7,222 nucleotides of DNA. It comes from Rickettsia endosymbiont of Diachasma alloeum. Lineage in GTDB: Bacteria > Pseudomonadota > Alphaproteobacteria > Rickettsiales > Rickettsiaceae. The stretch is from assembly GCA_020404485.1 (NCBI GenBank), contig DYDT01000008.1:1-7222 (forward strand), given 5' to 3'. Positions within the stretch are counted from its first letter, which is position 1. Every line of letters starts with the position of its first letter. This document shows, in pieces, positions 1 to 5,290 of this stretch. Position numbers and translations under genes: made by a program. The notes beneath the pieces are model-generated. The model did no database searches. It worked only from the letters and a program-made list of their open reading frames with translations, and was not told where the DNA came from.

Positions 1-109
1 ATACATTGGTTACTATTTTGTATAATATTTCTACCCAATCAGCACGTTGGATAAGGCTTTTGCACTCAATATTTTGCCATCCGGAGATAACAAAATGAAA
101 AATTGTCAT
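1..109 (-). CDS. Partial unrecognised ORF, N-terminal 36 codons, runs off left edge
   Basis: On the minus strand an ATG at 109-107 opens a frame with no stop to the window edge, giving 36 codons that begin MTIFHFVISGWQNIECK. The residues look protein-like (mixed hydrophobic and charged, three tryptophan/tyrosine positions) and most third codon positions are A or T, as in the neighbouring genes. No clear Shine-Dalgarno sequence lies upstream. I do not recognise the family. It diverges from the plus-strand phage-like cluster that begins near 180, so the 110-180 gap would be a divergent intergenic region. It could also be a remnant or a chance frame, because 36 codons is too short to be sure. 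Confidence 0.35.
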   Translation of the reverse strand, partial: MTIFHFVISGWQNIECKSLIQRADWVEILYKIVTNV

Positions 110-179
110 GTAGTGAGATAATAATGGTGTTTTTGAGCATTTTATTACATATTATTGCACTTTATATATAAAATACGAT

Positions 180-626
180 TTGAACTTTAAAATGTACTTA
201 AAGCCTGAAACAATAAAATATAACCAAACTATAATTAATAGATATAGCAAAACATGTAGAGTGAGTTTTGGGGATAATAAATGCAAAATAGATAAAAGCC
301 TATATAGCGGAGTATACAAGATTAAAGAAATTCTAAAAGAAAGTTTAAGAATAGAAAGTTTAGATAAAGAAAATGGTTATTATAACGGTGGTCAAATTAT
401 ATTTTGTGATAATAACTTTAGTAGTAAAGTTTTAAGCAATTTCGGTAATTTGTTTATATTAGAAGATATTATACCTGATTATGCTAAGGATGCTAGAGAA
501 GTAAAAATTATATCAGGATGTGATAAAAATTTTATAACTTGTTGCAATAAATTCAATAATGCTATAAATTTTAGAGGCGAACCGCTAATACCTGAGAAAG
601 ATTTTATAAATTCACATTTAATATAA
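180..626 (+). CDS. C-terminal half of phage/GTA tail protein, DUF2163/BR0599 family (probably truncated)
   Basis: Counting from a TTG at 180 the product has 148 residues; the first ATG is at 192. The C-terminus carries the signature I associate with the BR0599 domain of DUF2163 phage proteins: GCDK at 113-116, a following Cys pair (121-122), and NFRGEPLIPEKD at 130-141. Near the N-terminus, YSKTC (22-26) and GDNKC (31-35) match the cysteine-containing entry to that domain. The family is a tail/baseplate component, equivalent to gene 13 of the Rhodobacter-type gene transfer agent. Full-length members are about twice this size, so the N-terminal DUF2163 half is missing; the frame is open only back to 117. 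Similarity seems to begin at or before Phe3, upstream of the ATG, which fits a beheaded remnant better than an intact gene. Neither start has a ribosome binding site. It may be non-functional. Family call is fairly confident, functionality is not. Confidence 0.7.
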   Translation: MNFKMYLKPETIKYNQTIINRYSKTCRVSFGDNKCKIDKSLYSGVYKIKEILKESLRIESLDKENGYYNGGQIIFCDNNFSSKVLSNFGNLFILEDIIPDYAKDAREVKIISGCDKNFITCCNKFNNAINFRGEPLIPEKDFINSHLI

Positions 627-628
627 TA

Positions 629-799
629 ATGAAACAAAGCTTTATAAAAGTGATTTTTAATGAATTAAAGACTATATTCAAAACAAGCAACAATATAGAG
701 CAAAAGAAAGAAGTAGCATTGTTTGACTATTTTGAGATAGTAAGAGATAATTTAGCATATACGTTTCAAAAAATAATAAGAGAATATGAAAGAGACTAA
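629..799 (+). CDS. Small ORF, 56 residues, unknown function
   Basis: This ORF starts with ATG two bases after the stop of the tail-protein fragment and ends with TAA inside the start of the next ORF, overlapping it by 14 bases. The product begins MKQSFIKVIFNELKTIF and ends KIIREYERD. It is soluble-looking and predicted by eye to be largely helical, with alternating hydrophobic and charged residues and no membrane segment. I recognise no family. The tight packing with both neighbours and A/T-rich codon use suggest a real, co-transcribed gene or part of one. No Shine-Dalgarno sequence is visible upstream, so if translated it may depend on coupling to the preceding ORF. Confidence 0.45.
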   Translation: MKQSFIKVIFNELKTIFKTSNNIEQKKEVALFDYFEIVRDNLAYTFQKIIREYERD

Positions 800-1133
800 A
801 AGTTTTTTTACAAAAAATAATAGATTAAACAAAGGCTATGCTAAGAGTTTTCATTCTAATGAAATAGATAAAAATTTTTATCGTAAAAAGTTTGAGCATA
901 TATTGCCGCCAATTGATACAGTTACCGAATATGAAAATATTTATCCAGGTACTTTGGAAAAATTAGTAAATATGGCACAAAAAGAGCAAGCTCATAAGCA
1001 TGAGATAGAATTACAAAATTTAAAAATAAAGGAAAAAGTTGCCAAATTAACTAGAATTTGTCTAACAATATTTGGTATTGTCGCTGTATTAGTATTCGGT
1101 ATTTGTTTAATTATATCTTTCCCATTTTTTTAA
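786..1133 (+). CDS. DUF2335-like small membrane protein
   Basis: The product has 115 residues. A polar N-terminus (1-36) is followed by the conserved block I associate with DUF2335: LPP at 40-42, then YENIYPGTLEKLVNMA at 49-64, EQAHKHE at 67-73 and a charged helix to about 88. One strongly hydrophobic segment (about 90-113, ICLTIFGIVAVLVFGICLII) ends the protein, so the N-terminal part probably faces the cytoplasm. Family members usually carry a second hydrophobic segment after the first; here the stop comes directly after the first, so this copy may be shortened. DUF2335 genes occur in prophage-rich and GTA-like contexts and a holin-like role has been imagined, but I know of no proven function. 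It overlaps the previous ORF by 14 bases, and a weak AAGAGA lies close before the ATG. Confidence 0.65.
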   Translation: MKETKSFFTKNNRLNKGYAKSFHSNEIDKNFYRKKFEHILPPIDTVTEYENIYPGTLEKLVNMAQKEQAHKHEIELQNLKIKEKVAKLTRICLTIFGIVAVLVFGICLIISFPFF

Positions 1134-1221
1134 TAGAATATATAAAAATAAAGATAAAATATTTTATTTACTTGTAATTTAGAGTAAAATAAGTTAAATG
1201 CAATATAAAACAACATAAGAC

Positions 1222-1235
1222 GGAGTAGTTTTATT
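1222..1235 (+). promoter_or_regulatory. infC ribosome binding site with AUU start codon
   Basis: GGAG at 1222-1225 is followed by a 7-base spacer and ATT at 1233-1235. It is the only good ribosome binding site near the IF-3 N-terminus; the ATG at 1311 has none. By analogy with E. coli infC, the rare AUU start should make translation sensitive to IF-3 level, a negative feedback loop. The positions are read directly; the regulation is inferred. Confidence 0.75.
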
Positions 1236-1754
1236 TCTAAAAATAATTTTCCTAAAGCTAATAGAGAAATCAGAGCTAGAGAGGTTCGTTTAGTAGGCGA
1301 AAATGGTGAGATGCATGGCATCGTAAATATTAGGCAAGCACTTGATATGGCTGAAAGAGTTGGTCTTGATTTGGTTGAGATATCGCCTAATGCTGAGCCT
1401 ACTGTATGTAAAATTTTAGATTTCGGTAAATTTAAGTACGAAAGCAAAAAGCGTTTGCATGAAGCACGTAAAAAGCAAAAAATAGTCGTACTTAAAGAAA
1501 TGAAATTCAAACCTAATATTAGTATAGGTGACTTTGAAACTAAACTAAGGAAAATAAAAGAATTTCTAAAAGATGGTGATAAAGTAAAAATCTCTTTATG
1601 GTTTAAAGGTAGAGAAATTCTTCATAAGGATGTTGGTGAGAAATTATTTAAACGTATAGAAGTAGGATTAGAGGGGCTTGCTAAGATCGATCAGCAAGCT
1701 AAAATGGAAGGCAAACAAATGATAATGATAGTTAGCCCTGACAATAAAGTGTGA
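1233..1754 (+). CDS. infC: Translation initiation factor IF-3, AUU start
   Basis: IF-3 binds the 30S subunit, keeps it apart from 50S, and proofreads start codon and initiator tRNA choice. The product has 173 residues. The N-domain (about 9-70) includes [13 protein letters not shown] and [22 protein letters not shown] lysine/arginine-rich linker helix (about 71-84) leads to the C-domain (85-173) with [14 protein letters not shown] and the [10 protein letters not shown] strand and loop. The first in-frame ATG is at 1311, but that would delete most of the first N-domain strand and helix. The frame is open upstream to a TAA at 1206, and the encoded N-terminus matches the family. An ATT at 1233 lies 7 bases after GGAG (1222-1225), so ATT is the best start. 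AUU is also the infC start in E. coli, where IF-3 represses its own translation by rejecting it. The usual partners rpmI and rplT are not next to it. Confidence 0.93.
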   Translation: MSKNNFPKANREIRAREVRLVGENGEMHGIVNIRQALDMAERVGLDLVEISPNAEPTVCKILDFGKFKYESKKRLHEARKKQKIVVLKEMKFKPNISIGDFETKLRKIKEFLKDGDKVKISLWFKGREILHKDVGEKLFKRIEVGLEGLAKIDQQAKMEGKQMIMIVSPDNKV

Positions 1755-1768
1755 TGGGGGCGTAATCC

Positions 1769-1847
1769 TGTCATCCCGTGGCTTGACCACGGGATCTCAG
1801 GACACGGATTGTGATACAAAATACCGCAATCAAGTTGCGGTATGACA
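1769..1847. repeat. 79-bp palindromic intergenic element (rickettsial dispersed repeat type)
   Basis: The element begins TGTCAT and ends ATGACA. It contains two perfect 9-bp hairpins: ATCCCGTGG (1773-1781) pairs with CCACGGGAT (1787-1795) around loop CTTGA, and ATACCGCAA (1821-1829) pairs with TTGCGGTAT (1835-1843) around loop TCAAG. The two loops and flanks are reverse complements of each other, so the whole unit is an imperfect palindrome and could also fold as one long hairpin. It is visibly richer in G+C than its surroundings. Sequences starting TGTCATCCCGTGG and continuing as a hairpin are dispersed in Rickettsia genomes and related forms occur in Wolbachia. I cannot assign a numbered repeat family. 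It lies 14 bases after infC and could stop or stabilise infC transcripts, though no T-run follows. Confidence 0.75.
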
Positions 1848-1897
1848 AATACTACGCAAAGAAAACAACAATAAAAAAAATCAAACTATAATAAATT

Positions 1898-3154
1898 ATG
1901 CCAATCAAACTTTTAATGCCTGCTTTATCTCCAACTATGACGGAAGGGAATTTAGCAAGGTGGTTAAAAAAAGAAGGGGATAAAATCAATCCCGGGGAAG
2001 TAATCGCTGAAATCGAAACTGATAAAGCAACTATGGAGGTGGAGGCGGTAGATGAAGGCACTCTTGCTAAAATAATCATTCCTCAAGGTAGCCAAAACGT
2101 GCCTGTGAATTCGTTAATTGCAGTATTAACCGAAGAGGGAGAAGAATTATCCGGAATTGAAGAATTTATAGCAAAAAACAATACTAACTCGCATAAAAAA
2201 GAAGAAATATCAAAATCTGTTGAAACTACAACTTCTCAAACTGTTAAAGAAGAAAATGTACCGATCGCTTTAGATCAAAACAATCTCAAGGTATTTGCTT
2301 CGCCGTTAGCTAAGAGACTCGCAAAAATTCAAAATGTAAGACTTGAAGATATTAAAGGTAGTGGACCGCATGGCAGAATAATCAAACAAGATGTGTTATC
2401 GTATAAAGGTGGATCAAAAGCCTTAAGCAATAAAATAGTCAGTAGAAATCCTGAAGAATATCGTTTAGTGCCTAATAATAATATACGTAAAATTATAGCT
2501 AAGCGTCTTCTTGAGTCAAAACAAACAGTTCCACATTTTTATTTATCAATAGAATGTAACGTTGATAAGTTACTAGATATAAGAGAAGATATTAATAGGT
2601 CTTTTGGTGATGATAAATCCGCAAAAATATCAGTTAATGACTTTATTATCCTAGCTGTTGCTAAGGCTTTGCAGGAAGTACCGAGTGCTAATGCATCGTG
2701 GGGAGATGATGCTATTAGATATTACAATAATGTTGATATTTCAGTAGCGGTAGCAATTGAAAATGGACTTGTTACTCCGATAATTAGAAATGCTAACCAG
2801 AAAAATATTGTAGAGCTATCTAGTGAAATGAAAGGGCTAATCAAGAAAGCTAGAGAAAATAAATTAACTCCCGAAGAATTCCAAGGCGGAGGGTTTACTA
2901 TTTCAAATCTTGGTATGTATGGTATTAAAAATTTCAATGCTATAATTAACCCGCCACAAAGTTGTATAATGGGCGTTGGCAGTAGCTCAAAACGTGCTAT
3001 AGTCAAAAATGATCAAATAAGTATAGCAACAATTATGGACGTAACTCTTTCTGCTGACCACAGAGTAGTAGATGGAGCAGTTGGAGCAGAATTCTTAGCT
3101 GCGTTTAAGAGGTTTATAGAAAGCCCTGCTTTAATGTTGTTGTATACTCGATGA
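1898..3154 (+). CDS. pdhC: Pyruvate dehydrogenase E2, dihydrolipoamide acetyltransferase
   Basis: E2 forms the core of the cytoplasmic pyruvate dehydrogenase complex and moves the acetyl group from lipoyl-lysine to coenzyme A. The product has 418 residues, normal for single-lipoyl-domain alphaproteobacterial E2. The lipoyl domain spans 1-78 with the lipoylated lysine in [11 protein letters not shown] (Lys43). A charged linker (about 90-128) leads to the E3/E1-binding domain (131-168, [11 protein letters not shown] and [13 protein letters not shown]). The catalytic acetyltransferase domain spans about 188-418 and carries the SADHRVVDG motif with His388 and Asp392. The start is fixed by the lipoyl domain's first strand, [14 protein letters not shown]. 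No Shine-Dalgarno sequence precedes it. The E1 genes pdhA and pdhB are not adjacent. It is flanked on both sides by palindromic elements, so it is probably transcribed alone. It is distinguished from the 2-oxoglutarate E2 by its [11 protein letters not shown] start. Confidence 0.95.
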   Translation: MPIKLLMPALSPTMTEGNLARWLKKEGDKINPGEVIAEIETDKATMEVEAVDEGTLAKIIIPQGSQNVPVNSLIAVLTEEGEELSGIEEFIAKNNTNSHKKEEISKSVETTTSQTVKEENVPIALDQNNLKVFASPLAKRLAKIQNVRLEDIKGSGPHGRIIKQDVLSYKGGSKALSNKIVSRNPEEYRLVPNNNIRKIIAKRLLESKQTVPHFYLSIECNVDKLLDIREDINRSFGDDKSAKISVNDFIILAVAKALQEVPSANASWGDDAIRYYNNVDISVAVAIENGLVTPIIRNANQKNIVELSSEMKGLIKKARENKLTPEEFQGGGFTISNLGMYGIKNFNAIINPPQSCIMGVGSSSKRAIVKNDQISIATIMDVTLSADHRVVDGAVGAEFLAAFKRFIESPALMLLYTR

Positions 3155-3257
3155 ACTTCAAAAATGGGCTACGTCGTCCTATAAGTACGCAGGTAGCTCA
3201 CGTACCAAGCTTACGCTCCGCTCCTCGTCTTATGGACCGATTACTCTTTTTGAAGTT
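3154..3257. repeat. 104-bp palindromic element abutting the pdhC stop
   Basis: An 11-bp perfect inverted repeat, AACTTCAAAAA (3154-3164) and TTTTTGAAGTT (3247-3257), closes the element. Inside, GTCC and ATAAG (3176-3185, one bulged T) pair with CTTATGGAC (3229-3237), so the arms continue inward. The centre (3185-3222) has further short self-complementary runs such as GTACG/CGTAC and AAGCTT. The interior is richer in G+C than the flanks. The first base is the last base of the pdhC TGA, so the element starts exactly where coding ends. This fits the dispersed palindromic repeats of Rickettsia, but differs in sequence from the element at 1769. It may act as a transcript end or stability hairpin for pdhC; I see no classical T-tract terminator. 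Confidence 0.65.
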
Positions 3258-3330
3258 GATCTTCGTCTACCTATGCTTTATTAAATAGTAATAAGCAACC
3301 TCACCACAAATAAATCACAAATAAAATAAT

Positions 3331-4404
3331 ATGAATATTTCAAGCTTTTCGGGTAATCTGACAAAAATTTTAGGTAAGTATGAGGATTTAAGTGAAAAAC
3401 TATCTTCAGGAATAGGAGGGGAAGCATTTGTTAAAGCTTCCAAGGAATATGCTGACCTTGAAGATATTGTTCAAAAAATTAGAGAGTATAATAAAGCTAA
3501 AGCTGAACTCGAAGAGGCTAATAATTTTAAGCAAGATCCTAGTTTAGATAAAGCAACTCTAGAAATGATTGAGGAAGAAATACGCAACCTTGAAGATTCA
3601 TTACCAGGTCTTGAGCGTTCGGTAAAAATAGCATTATTGCCAAAAGATGAAGCGGATAGTAAAAGTGCTATTATTGAAATTAGAGTAGGAACAGGTGGTG
3701 CAGAGGCAGCACTTTTTGCGGCTAAGCTGTTTAATATGTATCAGAGATATGCAGAGTTAAAAGGGTGGCGTTTTGAAATATTATCTATTGATGAGACAGG
3801 AATAGGTGGATATAAAGAGGTTTCGGCATCTATAAAAGGCAAAGATGTATTCTCTAAGCTTAAATTTGAATCAGGAGTCCATAGAGTGCAGCGTGTTCCG
3901 GAAACGGAATCACAGGGGCGTATTCATACTTCGGCTGCTACTGTTGCTGTACTTCCTGAAGTAGAAGATGTTGATATTAAGCTTGAGGAAAAAGATTTAA
4001 GAATTGATACTTATAGAGCTTCGGGAGCAGGAGGGCAGCACGTTAATACAACTGATTCTGCTGTTCGAATAACACATATACCTACCGGTATTACCGTAGC
4101 ACTGCAAGATGAAAAATCCCAACATAAAAATAAAGCTAAGGCATTAAAGATCTTACGTGCTAGAATATATGAAGAAGAACGTAGGAAAAAAGATCAAGAA
4201 AGAGCGGATAATAGACGTGAGCAAATAGGGTCTGGGGATCGTTCGGAGCGTATACGTACTTATAATTTCCCACAAGGACGTGTATCGGATCATCGAATAA
4301 ATCTTACTCTTTATAAAATAGATGAGGTAATTAACGGACAGTTAGACGAATTTATCGAGGCTTTAATTGCAAATGATGAGGCTAAAAAACTTTCAGATAT
4401 ATAG
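3331..4404 (+). CDS. prfA: Peptide chain release factor 1 (RF1)
   Basis: RF1 reads UAA and UAG in the ribosomal A site and triggers release of the finished protein. The product has 357 residues, standard for the family. The N-terminal helical domain covers about 1-105 (acidic helices). The codon-recognition region contains [20 protein letters not shown], in which Pro190-Glu191-Thr192 is the PxT stop-recognition tripeptide (PAT in E. coli RF1). This marks it as RF1 and not RF2, which has SPF. The catalytic loop [14 protein letters not shown] has the GGQ at 234-236, whose glutamine is methylated by PrmC in bacteria. The C-terminal domain includes [19 protein letters not shown]. There is no evident Shine-Dalgarno sequence before the ATG. 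The next gene follows after 9 bases, but it is a repeat protein and not the prmC often found here. Confidence 0.96.
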   Translation: MNISSFSGNLTKILGKYEDLSEKLSSGIGGEAFVKASKEYADLEDIVQKIREYNKAKAELEEANNFKQDPSLDKATLEMIEEEIRNLEDSLPGLERSVKIALLPKDEADSKSAIIEIRVGTGGAEAALFAAKLFNMYQRYAELKGWRFEILSIDETGIGGYKEVSASIKGKDVFSKLKFESGVHRVQRVPETESQGRIHTSAATVAVLPEVEDVDIKLEEKDLRIDTYRASGAGGQHVNTTDSAVRITHIPTGITVALQDEKSQHKNKAKALKILRARIYEEERRKKDQERADNRREQIGSGDRSERIRTYNFPQGRVSDHRINLTLYKIDEVINGQLDEFIEALIANDEAKKLSDI

Positions 4405-4413
4405 GGGTTTCAT
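4403..4413 (+). promoter_or_regulatory. Ribosome binding site for repeat protein, overlapping prfA stop
   Basis: AGGGG at 4403-4407 overlaps the prfA TAG stop and is followed by a 6-base spacer to the ATG at 4414. It is the best Shine-Dalgarno sequence in the window apart from infC and the 12-codon ORF at 5209. It fixes the start of the repeat protein and suggests that its translation follows prfA on the same transcript. Confidence 0.7.
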
Positions 4414-5178
4414 ATGGGGAAACGTAAAATATTAGAAGACTCTCAGAATAAGATAAGCAAAGAGTTAGCAAAAGAAAGATTAAAAATTGCAAAATTAAAA
4501 TTTAAAGCTGAAAAGCTTGGCTTTGAATTGGATAATAGTACGATAAAACAGTTATCAGTAGTTTGTTCAAATTATAGAAGAAAAAAACAAGCTGAGAAAG
4601 CTGGATTTGTAGATAAAGATGGCAATGTAGATACAACGTCATACGATAGATATTTTAAAGAACAAACAGCAAAGAATGCTGGATTTGTAGATAAAGATGG
4701 TAACGCTGATACAACATCATATAATAAGTATCTTAGAGAAAAAACAGCAAAAAAAGTTGGATTTATAGATAAAGATGGTAATGCTGATACAAAAGCTTAT
4801 GAGAAATATAGAAAAAAACAAGCGGCAAAAAAAGCTGGATTTATAAGTAAAGATGGTGAAGTAGAGCTAAGAAATTATAATAAATATATATTAAAACAAA
4901 CTGCAAAGAAAGCTGGATTTATAGATGAAGACGGTAAAGTAAATGTCAAAGCTTATAGTAAGTACGCCAAAGAAAAGACAATAAAAAATGCCGGATTTAT
5001 TTATAATGGTAAAGGAGATGTTAATGCTTATAAGAAGCATTTAAGAGAACAAAAAATAAAAAAAGTAGAAAATGATAATTATCCAAATATAAATAAATCG
5101 TATTATTTAGACATAGAAGAAGAAAGCTATTTAATTTTAGCTGGAATGAGTCAAGAATTTAGTTCTAAAATTATATGA
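4414..5178 (+). CDS. Tandem-repeat protein with six 26-residue repeats, unknown function
   Basis: The 254-residue product is lysine-rich, with no signal peptide or membrane segment, so probably cytoplasmic or exported by a route without a cleaved signal. A basic, helical N-terminus (1-34) is followed by a degenerate unit (35-62, beginning LGFELD). Five full 26-residue repeats follow at 63-88, 89-114, 115-140, 141-166 and 167-192, then a sixth of 25 residues at 193-217. Each unit runs from an AGF(V/I) start through an acidic loop such as DKDGNVD to an S/AY-x-KY helix ending in KEQTAKK. The acidic loop recalls EF-hand or dockerin loops but lacks their first ligand. The tail (218-254) is acidic then hydrophobic (YYLDIEEESYLILAG). 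I do not recognise the family. It starts 9 bases after prfA and is probably co-transcribed. Intact frame and conserved repeat period argue for a working protein. Possible roles such as binding or host interaction are guesses. Confidence 0.85.
   Translation: MGKRKILEDSQNKISKELAKERLKIAKLKFKAEKLGFELDNSTIKQLSVVCSNYRRKKQAEKAGFVDKDGNVDTTSYDRYFKEQTAKNAGFVDKDGNADTTSYNKYLREKTAKKVGFIDKDGNADTKAYEKYRKKQAAKKAGFISKDGEVELRNYNKYILKQTAKKAGFIDEDGKVNVKAYSKYAKEKTIKNAGFIYNGKGDVNAYKKHLREQKIKKVENDNYPNINKSYYLDIEEESYLILAGMSQEFSSKII
4600..5064 (+). repeat. 78-bp coding tandem repeats, six copies
   Basis: Units lie at 4600-4677, 4678-4755, 4756-4833, 4834-4911, 4912-4989 and 4990-5064 (the last is 75 bp). Every unit opens with a form of GCTGGATTT and contains a GATAAAGATGG-like core. 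The first two are the most alike at DNA level (both start GCTGGATTTGTAGATAAAGA), while later copies have drifted but keep the protein pattern. All lie in one reading frame without spacers, so this is intragenic expansion and not a CRISPR array. Confidence 0.85.
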
Positions 5179-5208
5179 AAAATAGAACAAATCTATAAGA
5201 GGTAAAGT

Positions 5209-5247
5209 ATGGGTAAAGATGATGATTTTTGTTGTGTAATTACCTAA
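5209..5247 (+). CDS. Putative 12-codon leader peptide upstream of recJ
   Basis: ATG at 5209 is preceded by AAGAGG (5197-5202) with a 6-base spacer, a strong ribosome binding site for this genome. The frame encodes MGKDDDFCCVIT and stops at TAA (5245-5247), 43 bases before recJ. The last codons GTA ATT ACC TAA overlap the 5' arm of an inverted repeat whose 3' arm covers the recJ ribosome binding site, so translation could affect recJ expression. An alternative reading is a decayed remnant of a gene start. Twelve codons alone cannot prove coding; the ribosome binding site is the main support. Confidence 0.35.
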   Translation: MGKDDDFCCVIT

Positions 5248-5290
5248 AAATGCATCATATGAAAACGTTTAAACAATTTATAGGTAATTA
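5237..5290 (+). promoter_or_regulatory. Inverted repeat that can sequester the recJ ribosome binding site
   Basis: TAATTACCTA (5237-5246) is perfectly complementary to TAGGTAATTA (5281-5290), which contains the recJ Shine-Dalgarno AGG (5282-5284) and ends directly before the recJ ATG. The stem is 10 bp with a 34-base loop and only two G-C pairs, so its stability is modest. The loop has AAACGTTT and GTTTAAAC palindromes. A 13-codon frame from ATG 5250 (or 10 codons from ATG 5259) ends in TAATG overlapping the recJ start, an arrangement used for translational coupling. Regulation is inferred from layout only. Confidence 0.4.

Noticed and set aside
124..145. Similarity between 124-145 and 7051-7073 on the plus strand
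   Set aside because: A short imperfect A/T-rich match in the opposite relative orientation to the 17-bp repeat, so not a coherent duplication.
1151..1170. Terminator at the TAAAATATTTTA palindrome after the DUF2335 ORF
   Set aside because: The palindrome has no loop and no G-C pairs, and an A/T-rich region yields such runs by chance.
1172..1209. Sigma-70 promoter for infC from TTGTAA and TAAAAT or TATAAA
   Set aside because: Spacings (7 and 26 bases) are not compatible with a normal -35/-10 pair.
1130..1510. Minus-strand frame antisense to infC
   Set aside because: It lies opposite conserved IF-3 codons and its product has no recognisable features; a shadow frame.
1311..1754. infC starting at the ATG at 1311
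   Set aside because: It would remove 26 N-terminal residues that match IF-3, and it lacks a ribosome binding site; ATT 1233 has one.
1852..2079. Minus-strand frame opposite the start of pdhC
   Set aside because: Opposite the lipoyl domain; composition is explained by the reverse of pdhC codons.
2722..3006. Minus-strand frame opposite the pdhC catalytic domain
   Set aside because: Shadow of a clearly conserved gene, no ribosome binding site, no family features.
3154..3257. tRNA or small structured RNA gene
   Set aside because: No cloverleaf arms, TPsiC-like arm or CCA end; the symmetry fits a palindromic repeat better.
4600..5064. CRISPR array
   Set aside because: Repeats are contiguous, without spacers, in one open frame and with a period divisible by three.
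4600..5064. Classical EF-hand or dockerin domains
   Set aside because: The first calcium-ligand position is phenylalanine in each unit and some units lack other acidic residues.
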